Of a stretch of DNA of 64,000 nucleotides, positions 12,251-24,690 are shown one piece after another. This DNA comes from Pomacea canaliculata (Eukaryota; Mollusca; Gastropoda; Architaenioglossa; Ampullariidae). Position 1 is the stretch's first letter; every line of letters begins with the position of its first letter. Under the pieces are notes generated by a model. That model did not search any database and had not been told where the DNA came from. It saw only the letters and a program-made list of their open reading frames with translations. A program made the position numbers and the translations under genes. The DNA is taken from positions 4,848,247-4,912,246 of the forward strand of contig NC_037599.1 in NCBI RefSeq assembly GCF_003073045.1. Direction: 5' to 3'.

Positions 12251-14065
12251 CGCTAAATAAACATATAAGTATAACGACTTAGCTTCGTTTATTAATAACT
12301 TTTTTAGCATAATTTGAAAGTGCTCATCGGCATCTGATATATTTTTCGCAGTTAACTTGTCTATTATCTTACCTGAACATTTCTTTCTCATACACGCACG
12401 CATGAACCACGAAGATCAGGTCTTAATCCGTGAGAAGTCTCTTGGTGACGATACTAGAAAACAAGTTTTTACGATTTGGGGTTCCCTACTAAGAGAAAAG
12501 AGAAAAAAAGCGAGAAAAAATATACAAGAGAAAAAAGCAAATATTTCATTAAGGAGATGCAGTTATTTTCAGGTCAAACCAAAAGATTATGTGAAAGAAA
12601 GATGAATAGACAGCTGGTGAATGATTAAGTACACACATATTTGAGACTTTGCTTTTTCAAGCGGATGTAAAATAAAGTGGGAAATGAAAATGCACTGGCA
12701 CGGGAGATAAACGCATTATACGAGATGAACACATTGACGGAGTTATATACCTTGAACCACACACTATGCAGACTTCCCTTCCCACTTTACCATTCCCACC
12801 TAGCCCCCTCAAAGCTAATGAGCTTCATAAAATGTTGCTCGTATATAGCACTAATTGCTTGTTAAAGCAATCCACACACACACACTGACACAATTTAAAC
12901 AAATAGAAAAAATTAATAAAGAGAAAACAATCTTAAGTAAGTTAGGAAAGGATTATTTTATGAAACAAAATTTGTTAAATTTGTAGCAATTAGAACCTGA
13001 ATGCTTTCTGTAAACGAAGCAGCTGTAAGTACTTAAAGCAATTAATATAAAAAAAAAACTTGCTGTGCTCCTCACTTTTTCAAGTTTTTTGCCCACACTA
13101 ACCACAACCACCATCATTCCACTAACGGTGACTAACCCATCCCAGCTTGCGGAAGTCATACGTTGAATTTAACTCGACATAAGGGCGTAAACATAAAATA
13201 ACACACAATCGAAAGTTTGGAGCTTTTTCTTTAAAGATTTTTATTTATTTACCTTTATATATAAACGTATTTACTGAAACCAACCCAGGTAAACGTTTTA
13301 AATACTTTAGTGGATAAAGTGCACAAAATATCAATGTTTGTGTGTGTAACCACACAGTAGCGAACACATTCCAGCCGTGTAACAATAACACAAGATATAC
13401 ACTAGTATAGAGTAAAAATGAACAGTCTGCTAAAATTATGGAGCTGACAGTGCATAGTAATAAATCAGACAACATCTTGTGTCACGAACTGCACCAAGTA
13501 CTGGCTTACACCCAGGGGGTGGTGACAGGTGGTGTGGTGGTTGTATACAAGACAGCAAGTACCGAGCCAAAAGGTGAATTCCGACAAAATTTGTCTATTT
13601 TGACTATTTAATAGTCTGTGGGAGCAGAGGCAGACGCCAGACGGGTTCTTTGTGTCTCAACCTTTTTCTTCTCGTGGGAGGAACAGTTTTTAAACACTCC
13701 TGACAATGCAGATGTTGTTGTTTGTTGGTTGTTTTTGTTGTTGTTTGTTTGTTGTTTGTTGCTTTTAACTGTTATTTTTGTTGGTTGTTTGTTGTTGTTT
13801 GTTGGTTGTTTTTGTTGTTAGTTGGTTGTTTGTTGTTGCTTGTTGGTTGTTTGTTGTTGCTTTTAACTGTTATTTTTGTTTTGTGAAAAAGGAGGTTCAA
13901 CTGTATGACAAAATTATGTAATTACAATAAGGTTTAAGTGTATGGCAAAGTCACGTGACGTTGATAAGCAAATTTGACAATAACTAGTCAAAGTGAGTAT
14001 GTGATCTTGCAGCCGACAGGTTTACTAATGGAGTCCGGATCAGCAGTTCGTCCAGCTTGGGAGGT
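12251..14065. other. 3' flank of PGAP6 and intergenic DNA
   Basis: AT-rich DNA downstream of the PGAP6 stop codon. It probably holds the PGAP6 3' UTR: on the minus strand AATAAA-type signals occur in the A-rich stretch near 13235-13255. It also contains a GTT/GTTT simple repeat. No further exon was supported. Confidence 0.45.
13705..13885. repeat. GTT/GTTT/GTTG simple repeat
   Basis: Runs of TTGTTTGTTG with internally duplicated blocks (GCTTTTAACTGTTATTTTTG occurs twice). A short hydrophobic open frame across it is a product of the repeat. Confidence 0.85.
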
Positions 14066-17000
14066 TCAGCCGTACACAGTGACGTCACTAGGGGCAGGGG
14101 GGCCGCGGGCCGGTGTTATCAGAGGGGTCCGTTCAGAGACGTTGACATAATCATGAGAAGCTGGTGCGGCGTCTGGTATCTCATTGTAAGAAAGGATGGA
14201 CTGGATGCTGGTCGCCTGGTCTGCAACACATCAACACACGAACATCGACAGAGTTCATATGCAAAGACTGCCTAGAAAGCCTTGGTGCAATCATTGTCCA
14301 CTAGTGGTCAGTACACTGAATGTTTTATAGACAAGTCTCTTTTCAGATAAAAAGAAAAACAACATGAGATTAAACAATTCAGGAAATAACAAAAAAAACA
14401 AACCTCTCTCTCTCACCCCATCTCTCTAAGCGTGTGCATATGTGTGTGTGTATGTGTGTGTGAGGAGAACGATACTGCCTCCCTTTAGTAGGATTTCATG
14501 TTGTCCCATTATTTAATTTTGAGTAAACAATCTTATAATAGCCACAATGAGAACACAGAAGTTACACAAGCATTAACACAATAGTATAATAAAATTAATT
14601 CAAACATTAGCTCTGAGTAAGAGGATTTCAACGTTACCCTAAATCAGAACAATATAACACTTCAAAGTCTCAATACAACGACCTACAAAAAAGTTTCATC
14701 CAGAATAAAATGGAAAAAAGGAAAAATAAGCAACAACAACAACAACAACAAAAAAAAAGAATCCCCACCCGAGATTTTATGTATAAGTGCGCAACACTTG
14801 AGTACGAACCTTCACCGTATATATCCTTTGGCCGGGGTGGGATGAGAAAACAAGGAGCCAGCATGAGAGCGAAGTGCCAGAAGCTGTGGGAGTACTGGTA
14901 CTGTGACATGTCAGTGACACTGAAGTTGACCACGATCCCGGTCAAGGCCAGCAGCGAGCCTGGCAGCAGACAGAACAGGTATCGCCGCCATGATGGGAAG
15001 AGACTGCGGCGACGCCTCATCTCCAGACCCTGTTGATGGCACAAACAAACATCATCCTTGGTCCGCCTTCACCTCCTCTTCCTCCTCCTGGCTCAATATC
15101 TCATTGTTTATTGCAATTTTTATTATTTAACATTCTGGATTTACCTATTTTAATTACAGACTTCTATGATTTAATTATTAAATCTCAAGGTACATCACAA
15201 GAATACACTTTGATCACGACATGTGCCTATATATATAGCTCACGTCTGTACAAACGTCGCCGGTTGTAGACACAAGAGGCAAGACGACGACCGACCACTA
15301 ATTTTTATTACTGGACTGCTGACAAACGATTTTTTTCCAGACTACTAAAACGAGGCAGGTGTGTACAAAGCTTCCGGTTTAGTCACATTTATTGTTTAGG
15401 CTCGCCGAGACTAACAGCGGAGAGCTTCGCAAGAGGCTAAGCGTTGGTCTCGGTAGACAGACAGCAGTCCACCTATACACGTCCGCGGACCGACAGAGGG
15501 CGCTGTGGTCCGCGCGCCACTCACCCAGCTGATGACGAGCACCAGGCCGGCCACCGCCACCAGGATGACGTGGGCCACGGTGTTGTGTCGCTCGTTCTCA
15601 TCGCTCTGCACGGCAGCGACGACCAGCGCCCCGCACATCAGCAGCAGCGTGCGCCACGACTCCCTCACTCGCGCCATGGTCACCAGCAGCGCCCAGAAGC
15701 TCAGCACGGAGCCCAGAAAGTCGCAGAAGCTGAGGGTGTCGTAGTCTGTGATGCACAGTCCGTACACCTCATTAGTGTCGCAGGCGTGGTAAAACTTGGA
15801 CCGAAAAAATAGATGAATAAAAATAATTACAATTATTTTTTAGATATAAAAATAAAAAGGCACATGACTGTCATAGGAGTAAACGAATTTGTTTTTTGGA
15901 AAAAGGACTACATTTGTAACAATAAATATAAATAAAAATTAATAAATTTAAAAATGAAATCTTTGAGACCATCGGTGTGGTCAGCTTACGGTGGAAAAGA
16001 AGAAGGTGAAAGTAAAGATGGCGGCTAATGTGAAGAATCGTCGGTGCAAGGCCAAGAGGATGGATGGTAGGAAGAACAAGTTGCTTAATGTCAGAAGGTA
16101 CACGGCTTGTAGTTGCTCCCCCTTGCTGAGGCCGTACGTGGCGTCGCTGCACGTCATCCCTCGGTAACCTGTCACACGTGGAACTTCCTTCCTAGCCACT
16201 CGTGCGATTTATTTGAGACACTCGTTTTAACAACATATTATTATTGTTATTACTTAATCGCTTTGCGACGACGACGGTGATAATGGTGCTGGTGGTAGTT
16301 AAGGAGATGAAAGTGAATTCGACGGTTCAGTTAACGATTATAAAATTACAGCCTGTGGTTCAACGTGTTATTTATAAAGAGTCATTTAGTCAACTACTTT
16401 TAAAATAATTTAAAAAAAGAAAATTATCATTGAAATATCAAAACAAATTAAATTCAAATTATTCAGTCAGCACTCAGTGGAACCTACCGGCCTGACAGAC
16501 ACACGCGGAGAAGACTGTAGTGGCTTCTGAGAAGAGTTGGCACTGACCAAACTGACCACACTGTCCAAAGCTGCACTGGGTTAACCTCAACGACACGTTG
16601 ACCATAGGGGCTGTGCTGCATGGCTCAGGTCCTCTGCCAGGTAAGATGACACATGAAATCAATCATCACGGGTCTTAACGAAGGGTCACCAACGACTGCC
16701 TCGCTGACCTCGTATACTTGTACACGGAAATCGAAGGAAGGAGAAAAGTGAAGAGGGAGAAATAATAGACGGAAAAAAGAATTAAAGAAAGAAAAGGAAA
16801 GAAGGAATGCATTTAAAAGAAAATACAGGACTTACCCTTTGCCAAAACACTGACTCCGCAGCGCCAGGTACCACACACCTGTGCTCGGAAAAGGCAGGTA
16901 GGAGGAAGCAGAGGTATAGGAGTCGTTCACAGCCAGGTGCAGGCCGTCGGGGCAGTTGTCCAGGCTGCTGTTGTAGGGCAGTCGCCGGGGCATGGCGCAC

Positions 17001-20000
17001 AGCCACACCCTCCCTCGCCACTGAGGACAGAGAAGTACAGTCGTGCATCAGCAGCTGGCGAGGGCTTTTCTTCGACCTCCACGTGTAATGCTATGGTATT
17101 CTTTCCCCAGAGATTGATTTAAAAGAAAAAAAATATACACTGACCCTTTCACAGCTGGGTACACCAGATCCCTCCCCCGCCACCCTTCGTCAGGTCTGCC
17201 CTAGCATCCGGGGCATGAGGACCCTGCCAACCCAGCAGCAGTTATGCTTACCCGCCTGACGTCATCACGTGGAGTTAAGCAGTAAAATACAACAGTCGGG
17301 TGGGTGCTGGGTGGTTTGATGTGTGGGGGGAAACAACGTCAAGCGGTGTTCTGATTCTGCGTCCACGCCCTCACCTCCTCTGTCATCAGCTGCAGCTGCA
17401 CGTACAGCATGCCCCCAGTGTCCACAGTTTCCTGCAGGGTCAGGGTTCGAACATGGGTCGCGTCGTCCGGCACCACAACTTCAATCGGCCGAACAGCGCC
17501 ATCTATGGACCACAAGGCAAAGTCCACATCGAAGGCGAAGTCTTCGCTCTGAAAGGAAAGGGTAGCGTGACACGATGGACAACTTACTGTTAAGTCACCT
17601 GCTACAGTAAGCTCCCTTGAAAAAATGAGTTATCTTCTACATATCTTTACAAAAAGAACCTAAAAACATTGCTAACAATGTTTTCAAGACAAAAAATTGA
17701 AGACTAAGAAGACACGATGAACATCCATCAAAGCACGTACTGTTGGTGTATTAATGCGCCCCAGCCTTCCAACGTTCACACACGCCAAGAGGTCATCGTC
17801 TGACCCGAGACCCATAGAGACACCGGTAGAGTTGTCTCGCTCTGTTCTCGTCTGCCATTCGTTGGCTGCACTCTCCATGTCATTGCCATACATCAGCATC
17901 ATGCTATGGACCGCATCGGTTGTGTCTTCAGCCTGGCAGTCTTTGCAAGTTCAGCAGGACACGTGAACAAAGATTAGAAAAAAATGCTACTTTCAGTAAC
18001 AGTCAACATTTTTCACAGACTTCATCTTTTTGTGAGGCCATTATCAGGAAAAATTTAACCGATGCCTCATACTAAGAGAAAGTTAGCCATTGTTAGTGAA
18101 AAAGAGTTACTGAGTATAAAATTTCAGTGATTTTTTATTTGAAACGCTGAAAAGAGATAAAAGGAAGCTCCTCCCTGAGGACTGTTATACACCATCTGTC
18201 CATCAGTCAGTTGATCACTCACCTTGAAATCTATAATTGATGGAAAAAGTAGCATTTTCCACTCCATCCGTGTTGTCTAATAACAAGGTAACGTAGCTGT
18301 CACCATCTGTAGTAGGGGAGACCACTCTCAAACGACATGGCTGAGCATGCGCACTGCAGTTTACGGAAGTTGACACACTTCCGTCACCAGACAGCGTGTC
18401 GGAGGCTGACATAATGACAGGACAGATGTCCACTGTGTCAGCCGTGCAGTTGCTGACAGCAAGTTCATACTCAGTAGCAAAGGCTGGCACTGGCAGGCTA
18501 AATATAGAACATTGTGATGAGCCACTGCTCAGCATTCACATAGGAGGAGGAGGAGGACGAGGAACAGAAAGATTACGTGGTGACTGATAAGTAACAAGAC
18601 TGGTGTCAATTTCTTTCGATTCCAAATCACAAACTCGATGGTTTCTTCCTCAAAGTAATCTCCCTTGAGTCTAACATATTTTCACCCTTCTCTGCCATGC
18701 TGCTGTGCATTGCCATGTCCTCTTTATGACCCTCCATACTCCATAGCCTCTACGCCTTCAAAACGGGTTCCCTTGATAATCCCTTCGAGCTTGGGAAAAA
18801 GAGAAAAGTCACATGGAACAGAATCGCCCTGAGCATCTGGCAGTTCCTGGCCGAGAAGAACATCGCCATACTGGAACAACCTCCATATTCACCTGGTCTT
18901 GCTCCATGTGAATTCCTTTAAAGAGGAAACCATCGAGTTTGTGGTTTGGAATTGAGAGAAATTGTTTGTGACACCAGTATGTTACTTTTTAGACACATCT
19001 TGTAAAAGGAAAAAAAAGGGAGGGAAATCTTGTCATAAACGGTTATATGAAATGACACGTCACATCAAAACTATGACACATGGCATTTTTAATTTGAAGC
19101 TAAGTTATTTACTCATAAACAAAGAACACCTGAATTAAATGACAGAGCGAGATAGAGAGAGAAAAAAATAAGAATAAGCAAACCATGATAACTCAGGTGT
19201 AGTCTTTCAAATGGAATATTAACACGTGCGTCTCCTTTCGCAAACTTTTAAAAAAACTAAACAGGTTCCTAGTACAGTAAACAGTCATCAGCCAGACAAA
19301 CAGATAAGCAATCGACAGACAGACAGGTAATACCTGTAGGTGACTGCTTCCCCTTTCCTAAGAACGAGACCGTTAATCCCACGTGTGTCGAGTGACGTCA
19401 TGCCGGTCAGTACTGTGTACACAGCGCGAACGTCCATGACGTAGTCGCCAGCTAACGGCTTCCCCCAGCGGAGCTGCAAGCGAGAATAACACAACTTTCA
19501 GCTCTTTGCCAACAAAATACTTTAAAGGATTTATTGGTTGAAATTTAGGTTCTTTGCTTAGTTAAGAACAGCCTGAGGAATCACGAGCACAGCTTGGGTA
19601 GTGGGACTGAGGGCCAGCTGATGAGCCACTGACCGCTTCGACGACGTCCTCCACTGGGTTCATCACAGAGGCCAGCAGGTAGACAGAACCGGGTGCTGGG
19701 GACTTCAAGGTTAGCACCCAGGTCTTCTCGCTCGTGGTGACGTTGTGGGTCTGCTGGTCGCTAGGCAACGTGAACTGTCCTGGAACAGCTTCATCGTACA
19801 GGTGAACCACTGGGATACCAGCACGCCGCAGCGCTCTGGACAGAGATGGTACAGTCTGAGGGTGTATACATAGAAATAGAATAGTTTGAGGGTACATACA
19901 TAGAGATGATACAGTCTGAGGGTAAATAGAGTCTGGCAGGACGATATTCATTGAAAAATGTACGAAATCAGTTTTGTGTTTGTACGTGTGTGTGTATGCC

Positions 20001-22502
20001 TGCTTCCACTCACATCACGACTGGCTTCACTGGCTGGTTGATGCCCTCGGCGGCAGGAAAGCTGACCTGGAAGTCAACTCTCAGGACCTGCGAAGGAACC
20101 TGGAAGCGCAGAAGGCTGAAGGAGTCCTGCTGTGCATACTGCAGCACGTGCTGTCCGAACACCCACTCATACTGCTGCTGCATCACCGGCCTCCCTGCCA
20201 CACACCCTCCACAGTTTAAAGAGGGCCTCCTGTTAGGTCTTTACACATTCTAAGGGTAATCACTTATTTGTTCTTTATTTATGAGTATGTATCTGTACTA
20301 AGTAGTGAGTGGTATAAACAGATTCCATTGCCTTTGAAGTTAACTTGAAACTGAGAAATTTTAAGATTAAGAATAATTTTTCTCATTGCAATTTAATCTC
20401 AGATGGGCTTCTTAGAGCTAGTTTCAGTTAGAAGGAATGAAAAGGAAAATATGTTAAAACCAGAAATCGGAAATTGGTTTTCGTGACTTATTTTTGTTAG
20501 ACTTGACTGTTTATTCCAAACAGGAGATTATTTCTCTCACCGCTTAATATTTACATCAATATATTCCGTCTACACAAACAAGTGGATGTCTGCGCGAGGT
20601 TATGGTCGGGGTTACAACAGTTTGCATTGGATGTGGTTGTTTGCTTCCTTGAGAGGAGCTCGTAAAAACACGGGACCTTTTAAATCCCACCACAGTGAGA
20701 CCATAACCTTCCTCTGAAAAACGCTTTCGATATCGTTTGAAGCGAATCATCATGTCGGGACCAAGACCTTTTGCGCCCCACATTGTTATTAAACAATTCA
20801 CTTCTCATCATCAGTTTCGCCGTGATGTAGCCTTAGTTGCTGGCACAGAACCAACCCAAATTTGATGGCTTGGTTGTCCATTTTTAACTTGTAAAATCTC
20901 TAAAACTCAACCAAATCGCTTAATTTTTGTTTTAGAATGAAGCTAGAACTGTCAGCTGACACATGACATACAATAACGATGCGAACAACTCTAGAATCCC
21001 CAAAATGAACTAGCTCCATATATTATAAAAATTTGTCATGACTTTTCTAACAACCCAATATTTTTCAGTCTTTGACCTGTCAAAATGTGTTTGTGTGTGT
21101 GTGTGCTAAGAACTTATTTTAGACTCTTAATATTAATAGTGCCTCCCTCCACTCTGTACTTCTCCTCTCCTCCTGCTGAACTGTAGCAATAGACTTTGGT
21201 TCATGTATCAGGCGGGAAGTCCATGGTTTTCCCTTTCGGTTTCAACGTGTCTGGTATTTCTCTGCGGTTAGAAGTGACCCGTTAATCAGTTTAAGACTTT
21301 CATCTCTTACCGGAAACGAATTCGCTGTCAAGATGTCTACACGTTCGTAACCCTTAACCCTGCACAAGAGGTCAGGCGTAAGAAGTCCGAAACATATTTC
21401 GTTGAATTAAAAAAATTAAATAGGTGATTGTGCAATAAAGTTATTTTGCTACCCAGAAAGGGGTGGAATTTTATTGGGTGCACGTTCACGTGAAGATTAC
21501 TAATGTTGCTAGACTTGGTTTAGACGGAGAGGTCGACATTTTTTCACAGAAGAGGCGAGCAGTGAGGAGCGATAAGCTCTCATCACACAATGATGATCAA
21601 GCCTTCTGCTGGCTTCTGGACAGAAGATATATACACATATACACGAGTGTACTATTTCTCTCTCTCTCTCACACACACACACGCACGCATGAACGCACGC
21701 GCGTGACCACATAAATCTTCCAGCACTGTCACGCCCAATCCCTAGTTCTTAATATTTTATGTGCTTTACTACAAGGAAGCGAATGCATCACGAACATTAT
21801 AGGTTAATTAAGGTTTGTGACCGATGATGGCGTTCACACAAGAGAGCGAAATGTGTAAATTGTCAGGTACTCTGAGCTCCGATCGTCGAGCGACGACAGT
21901 TACTCCGAGCCTTCTCTCCTAGTCCAGACACAGACTGTGTATAACCTTTTAGAACATTATTTTGAGGATGTAAGCTTGTTAATGTATGTAATGTATATAA
22001 TCATATTAATGGTACATGTAAGTATTTTATTTTGTGTAAATAGTGTGGCCACCATACCAGGATAGAACAATTATTGTTGGATTATCAATGAGGAGATTAA
22101 GCACTGGAGAGAGCGTGCAACCCTCGAAGACAGAACCTGGCCAGACACCCGGTCTGTGAGTCCATCGTGACAGGGATTGCAACTATATGAAGTCTGCCCT
22201 TCCACTACATTTGTTATGGCTTCAGACATCGTTTGCCTTCCCGTGAGAAAGTATTTTTGAAATACTTCCTTCGTCGCGACCCCCTGTTCCTGTCTTTTTC
22301 TGTGCTGCTCCCCCGAGTATAGCTCCTTGTGGGGGGCACTTCCGCGAATAGTGAAATGCATCAGACAGGCAGACGACACACAGGTGACGAGGTCACAGGA
22401 AAAAATGTGCGGCTTACCTGCCAAGTCCTTGCCAAGTGTCGCCCCGGCAAGGAACAGGCTCCCAGCAAGAAGTGGGAGGATCCTCCATCTTTCCTGCTCC
22501 AT
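14066..22502 (-). CDS. PGAP6: PGAP6/TMEM8 family protein (GPI-specific phospholipase A2-like), complete, 13 exons
   Basis: Exons in coding order: 22502-22418, 20194-20014, 19835-19634, 19473-19334, 18497-18223, 17940-17741, 17548-17375, 17020-16836, 16633-16488, 16168-15990, 15794-15525, 15029-14816, 14220-14066. They total 2406 bases, or 801 residues plus stop, and all phases join; human PGAP6 is about 770 residues. A signal peptide (MEQERWRILPLLAGSLFLAG) precedes a large N-glycosylated ectodomain and one EGF-like module (CGQFGQCQLFSEATT...CVCQAG). A seven-pass CREST-type membrane domain follows. Its presumed catalytic residues are all visible: Ser and His in FFFSTFYHACD, Asp in CDFLGS, His residues in YSHSFWH. 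The C-terminal tail (DQATSIQSILSYNEIP...) is cytosolic. Known PGAP6 cleaves GPI anchors at the cell surface and releases proteins such as CRIPTO. Assignment is firm; the substrate here is unknown. Confidence 0.95.
18589..18987 (+). mobile_element. Internally deleted mariner element in a PGAP6 intron
   Basis: About 65-base inverted repeats flank the element. The left arm contains CTGGTGTCAATTTCTTTCGA and the right arm its complement ending TGACACCAGT. Between them the plus strand encodes a transposase remnant, QFLAEKNIAILEQPPYSPGL. This matches the mariner signature around the second catalytic Asp (…HPPYSPDLAPCD in the family). Only about 400 bases remain of a normal 1.3 kb, so it is non-autonomous. 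It lies in the intron between coding exons 4 and 5 of PGAP6. Confidence 0.85.
20195..22417. other. PGAP6 intron 1
   Basis: A 2.2 kb intron between the signal-peptide exon and the first ectodomain exon. It contains a short TC/CA tract at 21655-21690. An 81-codon minus-strand open frame (20556-20801) has no recognised similarity. No regulatory site was supported. Confidence 0.7.
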
Positions 22503-23265
22503 TATGGCGATGTGCAGGTTGAGCTTCAGCGAGAGATGACTGACTTTCGATGTGTTGCCTGCAGCAACTCTGTGTTTACTGTGTCGCTTGTTGTCAGTAC
22601 GGTGACATATGTATCGAGCTGGCGGGGATTTCCTGAACTGCGTGCTCGCGGGTCGACTTAGCGACCACAACGAGGCTGAGGGTCACGCGCTCGACTAGCA
22701 GACGACAAGTCGGGAATTGTTCTCAACGAGCTGCTGCATGAGTTGTTATATTATCCTTTTGTTTTTGTAAATGAGCGTTTTCCTTGCTTTTTGGAACAAT
22801 AGTCATGTAACTGGTCTGAAGCGGCTGGTATTGTCTCAGTTCGTCCTAAATGGATTTAACTAATATAGGTGTATATATATAAATGCTGTTTTGCACAATT
22901 ATTATATTAAAATAATTATTAACTTTCTATTTAATATTACCTTATCGTTCTTTTGCATTTAATGCAGATATATTATTCATTTAGGAACTTATGTGTGTTT
23001 ATCGAGACTGTGTCTGATTGTGGACATACATATTAAAAAACAATATTACCGCTTTTAACCGCTTGCATACATGACAATAAATTATTATGACGATTGGCGC
23101 CATTTGAACCAAAAAAGACATTGAGACAGGAGACATAAAAAGAAAGGATAAAGTGGGGTTTCGATCTTTAGCAAAACTCAAACCAAGCCAAAGGAGACAA
23201 AAAAAAAAACAACCAAAAAAAAAAACAAACAACCAAAACAAAAACAAACAAACAAACCTCGATAA
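22503..23265. other. 5' flank of PGAP6 and spacer to the KY-like cluster
   Basis: Head-to-head spacer between minus-strand PGAP6 and the plus-strand KY-like cluster. The PGAP6 promoter and 5' UTR should lie within the first few hundred bases, but no TATA box is evident, as is common for housekeeping genes. An A-rich tract with AAAC units lies at 23193-23258. Confidence 0.5.
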
Positions 23266-23269
23266 GAAA

Positions 23270-24690
23270 ATGCAATTAGGATCATGGAACTACAATACTA
23301 GGAGACAAACTCGACTACAATGCATTCATTGCTCGTCAGAAGAGGAGTCATCGGTCAACAACTGAGACAGAATTTCATGTCTCTTAAAAAAAGTTTATTC
23401 TTTCTTCGTCTCTCTCGCTCCCTTCCTGCGTGCGTGCGTATAAAATGGCAAAACGTGTCGAAGAGTTTGTAGTAGAAGTAAGTCTGATGATGGTGGTCTT
23501 GTGAAATGTGACTGCGAGTTGACAAGTGACTGTCGGGTGTGACGAGCATATAAAGTCTCAAATTGTTTTCTTCCACGACTTCCATCCATTGTGAGAAGAC
23601 GAGACTGACGAGAGGGCCAAATTCGGGTAAATTCAACTTTGTCACGTGATTTGATCTAGGTTATTAGTTCGTGGATAGACTTCGCTGATAACCGCGGGAG
23701 ACAACTCATTTTGGCGACCGTGAGTGAACTGAATACAGTTGTGTCCCCGGATCGGCGGGTAATGTATTCACTGGCTTAAAATAGCAAACGGACATTTCCG
23801 ATAGCTATATATAGCTACATCTAGTGGTGACTGACACAAACATTGAGAATGCTAGAAGCAGAATGAGGAGAAGTCCAGCGGAAGCAGCTTAGGATACAAG
23901 GGAAGATGAGTGAATTATGGGCTACTGGAATTCACTTCGTCACATATATTTCTTTTGGAAACTGAGAAACCGTTTTGTTCTATTTTTTCCACTTTTTAGA
24001 TCCCAGCAAACCACTGATAAGGGTGCACGACAGAATGTATGTCAAGAAGAAATGCTCTGCTGTGAACTGGATTTAAAAAGAATGGAATGCCTGTGCCGAT
24101 TGCAAATCACTAAGCAGCTTATCACATTCAGGATTAAACTCGATCATTTCTTGGGACTTTTTCTGTTATCATCTCTGATTGACTTATGTGTTTGTCTTTT
24201 CTAACCTCTAAACATTTTGGGAGAGTGTATCATATAGTTTCACAGAGTATATTCAACTGATTTTAAAGACGACGAACAGTATCTGAAAACAATGACACAT
24301 CATCTGCATCAAACAAATGAACATAGAACATCAAATCTGGCTGTAGATGAAGAGCGAGAGAGAGAGGTGGGAGGAAAAAAAGAGCGATGAGCTTAGCAAG
24401 GATATAAAAGCCAGACAGAGGAGATGGTCTCACTAACATTGAATGTTGCTGAAGGCATCAGACATGTTGTTCCTGATAGAAGGTCTCCAGCATCATGTCT
24501 GCTTTGATATCTGACACAATGTTAGTGCTGTTACTACTTCAAGTCCTACTCATCTACTCATCTATTAACAGACAGAACACCACTCAATCAAGAGGAATGA
24601 CTATCATGGAACGAATACCAGCCTCTACCTCTAATGAATGCGTTGTATATCTAATTATTCACCTCAGCATAATGTAGAATAGATTAGTAA
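23270..24690 (+). pseudogene. Decayed 5' unit of the KY-like cluster (copy 0)
   Basis: A degenerate duplicate of the start of KY gene 1, including its introns. Matching parts in order: ACTACAAT...CTAGGAGA near 23288 (also 25280); an exon-1-like segment at 23560-23627 (FHDF...ETDER, with an in-frame stop); the exon 2 end with donor and following intron (23690-23790); intron blocks at 24060-24200; a TATA-like promoter segment at 24403; and an acceptor CATCTATTAACAG followed by the first bases of exon 3 (24573), after which exon 3 is lost and intron 3 sequence resumes. No downstream exons follow before the next unit begins near 25 kb. It cannot encode the full protein and is the third member of the tandem array. 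Confidence 0.7.

Noticed and set aside
15444-15812. 122-codon plus-strand open frame
   Set aside because: Antisense shadow of PGAP6 exon 11, whose protein on the other strand is clearly conserved.
20556-20801. 81-codon minus-strand frame in PGAP6 intron 1
   Set aside because: Looks protein-like over a short stretch but has no recognised family, no splice sites and no second copy in the window.
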